This document shows, piece by piece, positions 55,386 to 64,000 of a stretch of DNA of 64,000 bases (the first letter of the stretch is position 1; each line of letters opens with the position of its first letter). Source of the DNA: Siderastrea radians (lineage: Eukaryota; Cnidaria; Anthozoa; Scleractinia; Rhizangiidae). The position numbers and the translations under genes were made by a program. The stretch lies in assembly GCA_964017195.1 (NCBI GenBank), contig OZ024889.1, positions 58,656,358 through 58,720,357 of the forward strand, written 5' to 3'. The notes beneath the pieces were generated by a model. It made no database searches. It saw only the letters and a list, made by a program, of their open reading frames with translations, and was not told the DNA's origin.

Positions 55386-56107
55386 TGGGACCAGGTTATC
55401 GACATTCAGCTGTATTCAGTTGCCAATAAAACAGTCATAGAATGAAGCCAGGAAACAACAACAGCACTGTTTTATTCTATCATTTTGATGATATATGTTT
55501 TTTTTTTCTGTTAAGCTTCACAAGCCATAAACATCGCTTTCTTCAATAGTTCATTTATCCACATTCTATTGATAATTTATAAAACCATGCTTTCAATTAA
55601 CAGAACTAGATTCTGCAGAACTTCTTGCTACACGTGTAGTATAACAACTAAAAATCAGTAAATACAAATCACCTTAGCAGAATCCTACTTGTATAGCTTA
55701 ACTGTCGATTTGATTCAGCTCAATACTAGAAATGAAAGGGGTGAGTTGTCTACTTTTATTTGAAAGGTTCGTCCCATGTTAAAGATAAAAGCTACCTTAA
55801 ATAGCTCCATCTTTGCAACGTTGTTCCCAGGACCACCCTTATATTTTCGTTGAAAATGGCGACACAAAGATCGTGTAGTTTGAAACCAAACAAAGACCCT
55901 GGGATCAAGGTTGCTGCCTTTCGGTATAATAACTAAAGCTAAGAGCTGCTATGCATTTCAGAACTGTGTCAAACAAGAAAATAAAAGAAAGGCCAACAAT
56001 TAATACAAGGAACCAGAGCGGTTTGTAACTCTAATACAATTATTTAATAAAAAGAGATTTAATTTCTTTTGTTTCAGTGTCATTTTAGCCGTTCTGGAAG
56101 AGATTTG
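55386..56107. other. no feature recognised
   Basis: AT-rich, no ORF or repeat I can support. Confidence 0.45.
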
Positions 56108-56317
56108 CGTCAGAGCGAAGAAGATTTCTCCGTGCGAGTCTTGATTAACGTATCGAGTTTCAATTAATAATTGAAACCTAAGTCTCTCTCCAGCGGAGAA
56201 TTGATCTATAGTTAATAGTTGAAACTCGAGACGTTAATCTAAAACTCCCGCTTCTGACGAGGTTGAAACTATTACATTTGTAATCGCACGGAGAAACTGT
56301 CTTCGCCCTGATGCACA
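56108..56317. mobile_element. 210 bp foldback MITE
   Basis: Outer arms GCGTCAGAGCGAAGAAGATT then TCTCCGTGCGA (56108) and TCGCACGGAGAAACTGTCTT then CGCCCTGATGC (to 56317) pair. Inside, TTTCAATTAATAATTGAAA is a second perfect palindrome, with ATAGTTGAAACTCGAG repeats beyond it. Confidence 0.75.
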
Positions 56318-57359
56318 CTTATCTTATGACAATGTTATCATTATACTTCAGCACTTTTTGGTGGCATTTTGTTTGTAAACAATTTCTGAAGGAACCCAGG
56401 TGCATTTGAAATATTTTGAAGCTAACAAAATGACCTTTCAGTGTGTCTCTGACGTCCTCGCTCCGGCCAGTCCTGTTATAAACTTTTTTTCCGTCATGAT
56501 AAATGAGTAATGGTATCATTGCTCGAGAAATCAGTTATCGATTGACTCTACTCATTATATTTGAAAGCTCTTTCAGATTTTAAGGTGTTTCGATACAGTT
56601 TTTTTGGGACCATACCTAACTTTTTGAATCGGCTGTTAGACAGTCTTCTCCTTGACAGATCAGCGTGAAATTTGCAATACTTGTTGGTTTTGGATTGAAC
56701 TTTAGCGTGGTTTACATTTTGTGAAAATCGATATTTCCATGACAACGATAAACAAAAATCCTCGAAAACACTAAAATTGAAATTTTCCGCGATCCAGACC
56801 GGCTTCACTTTGAAAAGTAAATATCAACATCTTAAACTGTGGTGTATGGCAAACAAAATATACAAGAACAAAAAAATTCTGTATGTTTGTTTTGAAATAA
56901 ATCGCAAAAACATTTTCAACCTTAGTTTTTGCATAGTAATAGTAAATGCACCGAAAAATAATCAATGCTTTGATGAAATCAGGGCTAGAAAATACTTTCA
57001 AAATGTGTCTTTTACTTACTATTTTACGCCTAGAAAGTTTTGTTGAAACTGGTGTTCGCGATCTCGAGAACGAATTGTTTTTCTAAGATCATTCGCGTAA
57101 TAATTTTGTGGTAATTTTTGAATTTGAGCGCTTTTGCGAAAATCTTAAGAACGGCTCGATGGATTTTTTTAAAACATTAAGCACGCGTGCTTGACGATAT
57201 GACCAATTTTAGTATTGAGTCTTATTAACATTGATTCACTGGAACACTTTTAGATTTAATGTTAAAGAAGACGTATGAACCGACGGGAAAGAATGGACTC
57301 AAAGTGCCTTTAAAATGAAAACATTAACGAGAAACTAGTAAACGGGAGAAAGAAATAGG
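56318..57359. other. no feature recognised
   Basis: AT-rich. Overlapping short frames on both strands (56548-57046) have no known domain and look like chance. Confidence 0.45.
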
Positions 57360-60120
57360 AACTTAGTCGCTACGTTATGTAAACAGTATGAGTAAGAGTA
57401 CGAGGAAGACGGAATAAAGGGAAAAAGGATATTAGAGAACAGGTGAGAGAAAAACATTGGCTTGAAATCTCAAGTGAACATTTCCCAAGTAGACATATCA
57501 TTTGACCATAAAGTATAGCAAATATTCCCTCTAGACTGCAAACAGTTTTCCACACGACTTAGAAAATCGTTACTGTATTCAGATATCCTTGTTAAACACT
57601 GCTTGTCGCACGCGGCAGTGGGCAATACTTAAAGCGTGGAGCACAATGGTAAGTAACCACAGGACTGATATCGTACCCAACTGGAAATGGAGCTGGCTTC
57701 ATTAGCAGCAGACAACGAGCAGTCTCTCTTTCCTTTCAAGGATAGTTGAGCAAAAAGCAAAGAACACACTGACGAGCGAGAGCAAAAATCGCCTGCCGCG
57801 TAGAAGTAGTAAGGTAGCCGTGCGTCCGCAAACCAGCCGATTACTATGTCAGTTAAAGAATAAGAGAGAGTATAGGACAAATTGTGAGAGACAAGAAAGG
57901 GAGATGAACATGAGATGAGAGAATAAGAGGGAATATGAGAAATAATATGACAAAGTACGAGTATACGAATACCAAGAATTTAAATATATAATGAGTTTGG
58001 CAATGAGCAAAGAATATAGTGCAGAAAAAATTTATCAGAATTTAGGAATCAACAATAGATTCCGAGTTTATAGTGGGTACGTACTTACACGGTGAAAAAG
58101 TTTACGTTCAGTAAAGGTCCTTAAGTTAAGAAACATCTTTTAGTTTGTCTATTTACGGAAAATTGAGCTTCCGTTTGAGGAAAGGAATTTGCAGCCACGC
58201 AATGTCAAGTTTCACTATGATGTGTTTAAGCTGTGACGTCTCATACCAAATCCTAGTGAGGTTTATGTTCAATCACGCTGTAGGCCGATGTCGTGGATAA
58301 CAACAATTCGAGCGAAAATTTCACTTACTCGGGGAACATCGTGAACAACTGGAGATGCGGCTGGCTTCAACAGTTCGTTGGACAGGTACTCAAGCCAGCG
58401 AAGTGTATTTAACGGGCCTGTGAAAAATGGACTGTGGCCGCTTTACAACGTCCAGGAGAAAAGAGAAAATGTGCAAGAGAATAAAAGAGAGAAGAAAATG
58501 AGTTGAAAATGAAACAAAAATATGAGAAAGAATATAACAGAGGATACAAATGAGAAAAGAAAGAGAGGTCAAAAGAGAATTTAGAAAGAAAAGAGAACGA
58601 GTACAAAAAAGTTTTTTTTTTTGAGACTGAGAGGGAATGCGTGGGAGAATGCAAGAGGAGAGAAATAGAGAGACTTAAGAATTAAGTATTAGTGCAGAAG
58701 AATGACCTGAGAGTTTAGAAGATGTGGGAAAGCCACAAGGGCTCAGTTGATACCTCGAGTAAACAATATGAATTGAGTAATGAGGAAGATGGAATAAAAG
58801 AAACAAATATAACAGAACATGCGAGAAAAAAACAGTGGCTCTTATTATAGTACTAAATAAACCTATCCCAAATATAATGGAGATAATCATACTATAATGT
58901 TTTCTGTGGACTTTCCGTGGGACTTACTACCGTTACTATTTTCAAATATACTTGTTAAATACTGTTTGTCGCACTCCGCAACGGGGAATAGTCCAACATA
59001 TTCAGTAATTAACCGCCGGAACATCAGTGCCCAGCTGAAAATGGAGCTGGCTTCGTTAACAGATTAGAGGTCGGGAACGTCGGAGCCAATTGCGCCGAAA
59101 TGAAGAATCTGAGAATATAACAATAAAGCAAGGAAAAAGATAAAAGTAGAATAAAGTGAGAGAACATCAAAAAATTACGACAGAGAAAAGGATCGAGAAA
59201 GAATGAGTGAATGATCTTGAAAGAATTACTTATTGTGGCAATAAAACTTTGAAGATCAGTAAGATTACTAATTAGAAAATTAATAGAAGGTTCACTGCAC
59301 ATCTACAGGTTTTTTGCAGCAAGGTAGCCAAAATAAATAGATAAATGAATCTTTCAAATGTCCATGGAAGAAAAGAGGTTACCTCGAAGGCAAAAAACAA
59401 AAAACAAACAAAGAAACAAAAGCAACAATGTAAATAAAAATAATAAGTAAGAAAAAATACAATCGTTCTTTATTTCATGTTTCACATCGCGTCGGCTTTC
59501 AACGTCTCGTGCCAAATCCTTCTGATGTTTACTTTAACGTGGACGACGGTATGGTAGACATTTATCCAAATAATGCTTCCTCAGCTCCATGGCTAAACAA
59601 CAAGAAATCGAGGGGTTGCTTCCAAAATTTACTGCGGCAACGTCGTGGCTAACTGGAGATGCAGCTGGTTTCTTGACCAGATTGGCGCTCGTGACAACGA
59701 AGTGAATCCTAACAGCTGAAAATCTCACTCTGGCCTTTCAACAATGTGAAGGTGCCCATGGAAGCCACCCAGTGCATGAAAGTTGCGAATATCAGCGTAG
59801 ACAAATAAAAGATGATTATTTGAGACAACTAGACATTAAGAGAGAATAGAAACATGATTGTAAGACAGGAAAGGAGAGATAACATGTGATTAGAAGATGA
59901 GGAACAATAAGAGAAGGCAATAAGAAATGTTTATCTGCCAGAGGATATGAAAGAGAAAATGAGATCTAGAAGAGAATATAAGGTGAGAATATAAAATGCG
60001 AATACGTAGGCAAACGAGATGAGAATTTGAAAAGAGAATATGGGTCAAGACCAGTTAAGAACATTAGATGACATACAAGTCACGCGATGTATGTGATGAA
60101 TTATTATATGAGTTTTCACT
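57360..60120 (-). repeat. repeat M, two inverted modules E and F
   Basis: Read on the minus strand from 60120: pyrimidine tract (60060-59830), half-module 1 (core about 59641-59695), half-module 2 (core 59015-59070), tract (58900-58440), half-module 1 again (core 58330-58400), tract, the AATCGGCTGGTTTGCGGACG box (57844-57825), half-module 2 (core 57663-57715), and a last tract to 57360. Same order as modules B and C but in opposite orientation. Frames here are shadows. Confidence 0.8.
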
Positions 60121-60678
60121 TTTGCGAATCCCAAATATATACGGCATTTTTATATTTCACTCCTGATACTGAACTCGAACCTTCAAGGGAAATCGAGAAC
60201 GGTCCGAGTTGGGAGATAGTATCATGAACAGAAATTAGCGGATAAAGTAGCAGTTTTATTTTCTACGGTCATTCTTTATTTCTATTGAAACAGCATTCTC
60301 TTTGGACTCCAAACGTCATCTTTTAAACTCCTGTATCCACACGGCGAAAAATACTCCATATTGTGGCTTACAAGCGAATGCAAAAACAGTAGTTTTGTCT
60401 AAGTTCGGGCATTAGTCAGTTTAATAATCAAAGAGTCAGTTTAATAATCAAACACACATGATGTAAAACTCATTTTTACGCCTGGTGAAATATATGATAG
60501 CCGCTGTTAAATATTTTTTCCAAACAAGGTTCGACTTATTGAGAGTAATTAGTAAGAAAATGCCGAGAAGGAAAACAAATTTACTTTCAGTTAGTGGAAG
60601 TTTCAACCTGTTGATGTTTCAGCCTAGTGAAAGTTTTCTGATCAAAAGTCAATCTTCATGATAGTCATTAGAGCTCTA
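60121..60678. other. no feature recognised
   Basis: AT-rich, non-coding. A tandem AGTTTAATAATCAAA(G/C)A doublet lies at 60417-60450. Confidence 0.45.
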
Positions 60679-60713
<35 letters not shown>

Positions 60714-60935
60714 TAATAATAATATGCATTTATAGCACGCAAATTCAACATAGGTTTTCAAATGCGCGTTACAAATATAAATTTAAAAATTCGATAAAAA
60801 ATAGATTAAAAAATAAAATAAAATATACATTAAAAATTAAAAATTAAATATATATATATCTGTACACTAATAAAAAGCTTGTTTAAAAAGATATGTCTTC
60901 AGAGCTCGCTTAAAATGATCGATGAAAGTGATCAA
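60679..60935. repeat. (AAT)n tract plus dispersed repeat
   Basis: (AAT)n at 60681-60724, then ATGCATTTATAGCACGC, TAGGTTTTCAAATGCGCGTT and AAAGATATGTCTTCAGAGCT, phrases I associate with a common anthozoan dispersed repeat. No coding sequence. Confidence 0.5.
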
Positions 60936-62229
60936 ATCGCTTTGAAACTCTTGTTAAAAGCAATTCAGAATGTCTCCTTTGCCTTATCATCGCATGACTT
61001 TCAGTTCCTGATGCGCCACTCCATCTATAAAATCCTTAAACTGAATCTTACACCCTACAACCTACGAAAATCTCTTTGACAACCTAATTCTGTCACAATT
61101 AAACTCGACTTTTCTGGTACTGCCTCTATCTCCACTCCTGTCTTTACTCCATCGATTGCGGTAAATGCTGTTCAATTTGCAGCCGCATTAGCCGGTTGTA
61201 TAAAACGTTTGTGGTCAAACAAAGAAGACAAATGCCGTATCCGTACTCTTGAGTAAGAACTTTACTGGCATAGGTTTTTCCTATGAATGTCACCAGTCGA
61301 CGGTAAATAACATATTTGTTTAACATAGTTCTCAAATACAAAGCAGGCTACTATGGGCTGCAGCTTGTATGCCATCAAGGAGTGACATGATGATAAACAA
61401 ACCAAACTCTATTATAAAATTATTTGTGAGTGAGAAAACATAGTAAAGATTTGACCAACCACGTTGACATTAATTTTTGAACCCTGATATGTACGTTTAT
61501 ACACTGATGCTGGCTAGTGCTCTTTTTTTGCTAAAACGGAAGAGTATAAGTGGGTGACTTGTGGAACGTCCTATATGCATACAGGAGACCCGCTATCTCA
61601 AGCTCTCTTTTTTTCTCTCTCTCCCTCAACGATCATGGTGGCCACTACAGGGTATTCTTGTAGGCGAGCATAATCAAATTAGGATTCAAGTTCTACCACG
61701 TGAAGTCACAATTCGTTAAAGATAGCTAGGGAGCCGAAATAACCAGGTTTGATACAAGTCAAAGCAGATGACCGAAAAATAGAAAGCAATTCCAAAGAAA
61801 ACGGATTGGATTAAGTATTAAGAGATCAAGTTAGCGGAGGTCTACTACACCTATTTTTGGGAGCCAAAACATACTGCACAACACCCAGTCAGCACAAATG
61901 AGAAGTTGGCACTCAGCGCACCAAACAGAACGCTAAGTAACTAGCATCCAACCAGTGCCTACCCTGTAGCACAGGCGTCCGTTTTTGACAGAACGAAAGC
62001 TGGACTGATTCGTGTGTCCGCCAACTTGGATCGGCGAAAACATATCGGATTTAGTGTGAAAGGGAAGCCATTTTTGGTCTTGCGGCGAAGAAAAGTTGTT
62101 ATTTTAGAATTTCTATAGTCGCCGAAAGACACCTAAACCTACGGTGTATTTCAGGATATTAGCTAAATCTACTTACTGAAAAAGGTTGCTTCATTTTCAA
62201 TGATTAAGAAATTACGGCACAAAAATATA
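60936..62229. other. no feature recognised
   Basis: Frames at 60879-61079 and 61144-61341 are short and show no domain. CT-rich stretch at 61601-61626. Nothing else supported. Confidence 0.45.
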
Positions 62230-63240
62230 CGAAAATATACGCCGTCGAACGATTAAGATTCCGCGATTGTTTACTGTTTTGGGGGGCAATTTTATTCTAA
62301 GTATATCGAAGGAGCACAATTTTGTACATGAATAGCCTGAGAAAACAGCCAGCGTTTCGCGAGGTCGCGATCATCACTTGAGCCGTCGTTTTGCGAGGGC
62401 TCAAGTGGCGACCTCGCGAAACACCGGCTGTTTTCTCAGGCTGGTATATCAAAGAGGTATGTGTTTCGTGCGTGCCCGCACGAAGCTTGAGTACTCCCCT
62501 TCCCCGGAATTGAGTGGCATATACTCTTACTCTCTTAGTCTCTAGTTTTACACTCCCCTACTTTCCATTGACCCCTAAATTTATCATGGGTGAAAAAACT
62601 AAATCAGTAGATATTTATTTCTTGGTCGACCAAAGTAAGCCTCTCAGGGAAATTTGAACAAGATACCTCAATTGAGCCACAAGTCGGCTTTTTCTTGCTT
62701 TAATTTTGTGTTCTGGTTGGTTTAATGACGTCTTTAGACATGCTTTTCTCTTTCGTTCTTACTTCTGAAACTCGGTCGCACTCAAAAACCAAACGTTTAC
62801 TCTCAAAGTCAATGAGACTGGCCACAGTAGTTCAACTTCTACTGACACACTGAACATATGGTATACTTATAGGTTCTCCAGGACTTTTGGTATGTATCCA
62901 AGGCAGCTGCTGTTTCCCACATTATTCTGGCCCGGGGTGTAAGACAAACAGCGTAACTCTTCCGTCCAGCAAACTGTTTTGCCACCGTTTCAGTTCTGTA
63001 AACGTTGTTCATGCAGCAGTTACTGCAATCGTTCTTCATGACCTCTCTTCAAGCTTATCCCTTGTGAAATATGAGAAAAATATTTCTTTACGAGAGAAAG
63101 ACAAATGTATCATGAATCAGTCCTGTTATCACGAGCTTACAGATTGACATCAAGCATGTTCGTTTATACAATGGCATAAAATTTTATACGTTTTCGCCTT
63201 TCATCGCCGCGAAAACGTTCAACATTAAGGTGATTCCATC
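62230..63240 (-). repeat. dispersed repeat X, copy 2
   Basis: Inverted copy of 2210-3140. It carries an extra 109 bp hairpin MITE (62334-62442) absent from copy 1. The minus frame 62839-63039 (VAKQFAGRKSYAV) matches the frame at 2415-2609 (VTKQFAGRKSYTV) only in its middle. Confidence 0.7.
62334..62442. mobile_element. 109 bp hairpin MITE
   Basis: Arms AGCCTGAGAAAACAGCC / GGCTGTTTTCTCAGGCT extend through GTTTCGCGAGGTCGC / GCGACCTCGCGAAAC, about 35 bases each side. Copy 1 of repeat X has no insertion here, giving an empty site. Confidence 0.85.
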
Positions 63241-63876
63241 GAAAAACAATTTGTAATGTGAATTTGTTGAAACTTTGCACAGTTATTACTTAAACCTAGT
63301 AAATTAAAAAAATAAAATAAAAAGAGGGGGTCACCGTGTCTGATTTGACGCTATAGGGCTGTAGTATATAGGTACTTTGCCAGCTTTCGACAGCAATATT
63401 AAAAAACCTATACTTGTACCAGAGACACTCATTACTTTAACAAAGTTATTACTAGCAAAGAAATATAAGCATTATTCTTATGATAGAAGAACAATAGTAC
63501 AGTAAAACATCTTAATACTGCCGTAAAAATGAAACCAATGAAATAATGGGCAAACCGAGCGTCTGCACGGTTCCGGTGAGACGCCGAAAATCTGACTGTA
63601 AATAGTGAATTAACCGGAATATTTCAAAATTGAATAATGAAAAAGTCTTCAAATTTAAATATATCATGTAAAGTCGTATTTTACTTAAACAAATGGAATA
63701 AAAAAGTGGGGTCACCGAGTTCGTTTGGGAGAAAGCGACCATTTATGCCTCTGAACAGCTGCGTTTTCATAGAAAACCTATCAAGTTCCGAACGCGCGCG
63801 CGCTCGTGCGCGCGCTAATCCCGCAAAAAATGATGCGCAGAAAGGATGCGCAATGCAGTTGAATGGAATCACCTTA
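63229..63876. mobile_element. possible TIR element with GC-alternating tract
   Basis: AAGGTGATTCCAT at 63229-63241 is repeated inversely at 63864-63876, 648 bp apart. Within, GGGGTCACCG occurs twice in direct orientation (63328, 63709). A GCGCGCGCGC/TCGTGCGCGCGC alternating tract (63790-63815) could adopt Z-DNA. The 13 bp ends alone are modest evidence. Confidence 0.4.
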
Positions 63877-64000
63877 AAACAGCACGATGATTGAAGTGGA
63901 AATTGTGGACAGGGTTTCAGAGGGAAGGTATGGGGAGTATCCAGTTTGACTGCTGAAGAGTGCAAATATAACTTTTTGACAGATGACGGGTTAAATTTAA

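Overview
This is a eukaryotic, almost certainly animal, genomic window. It is AT-rich, has GT-AG intron signals, no bacterial operon structure and no rRNA gene. The repeat content (Penelope-like, DIRS-like and LINE remnants, many foldback MITEs, tRNA-derived SINEs) resembles what I know of anthozoan cnidarians such as corals and anemones. That assignment is an inference from memory of repeat families. No intact protein-coding gene is visible; every recognisable coding region is broken, truncated or a single exon.

Left part (1-18.2 kb): several MITEs; a 0.9 kb dispersed repeat (called X here, 2.21-3.14 kb); a candidate promoter with a tiny ORF (3.9-4.2 kb); then direct copies of a 1.5 kb pyrimidine-rich repeat (called M, 4.4-12.8 kb) interrupted by a 1.4 kb element ending in a large hairpin, a Penelope-like endonuclease remnant with a hammerhead-like motif, and the last coding part of a chondroitin/HNK-type carbohydrate sulfotransferase (11.93-12.26 kb, minus). 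12.8-18.2 kb is mostly foldbacks and simple repeats.

Centre (18.2-45.4 kb): a degenerate tandem array of four units, each originally carrying a galactose-3-O-sulfotransferase-like (Gal3ST) gene on the minus strand. Unit 1 (18.2-25.0 kb) and unit 2 (25.0-32.1 kb) hold broken gene copies. Unit 3 (32.1-35.2 kb) has lost the gene. Unit 4 (35.2-45.4 kb) is split by a DIRS-like retroelement, which is itself split by a 5.1 kb TTAA-flanked transposon with about 0.77 kb inverted ends, and again by a second copy of the 1.4 kb element. It is cut off by a second Penelope-like remnant. Because the units are paralogous, most insertions have an empty-site counterpart in a neighbouring unit, which fixes their borders and relative order.

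Right part (45.4-64 kb): a 3.75 kb element bounded by inverted repeats with unrecognised coding-like exons, several MITEs, a LINE ORF1 split by a MITE, a tRNA-Lys-derived SINE, a degenerate CACCCAT minisatellite, then M repeats and repeat X again, both inverted relative to the left end. The window is thus a repeat-dominated neighbourhood where a sulfotransferase family expanded in tandem and then decayed under transposon bombardment.
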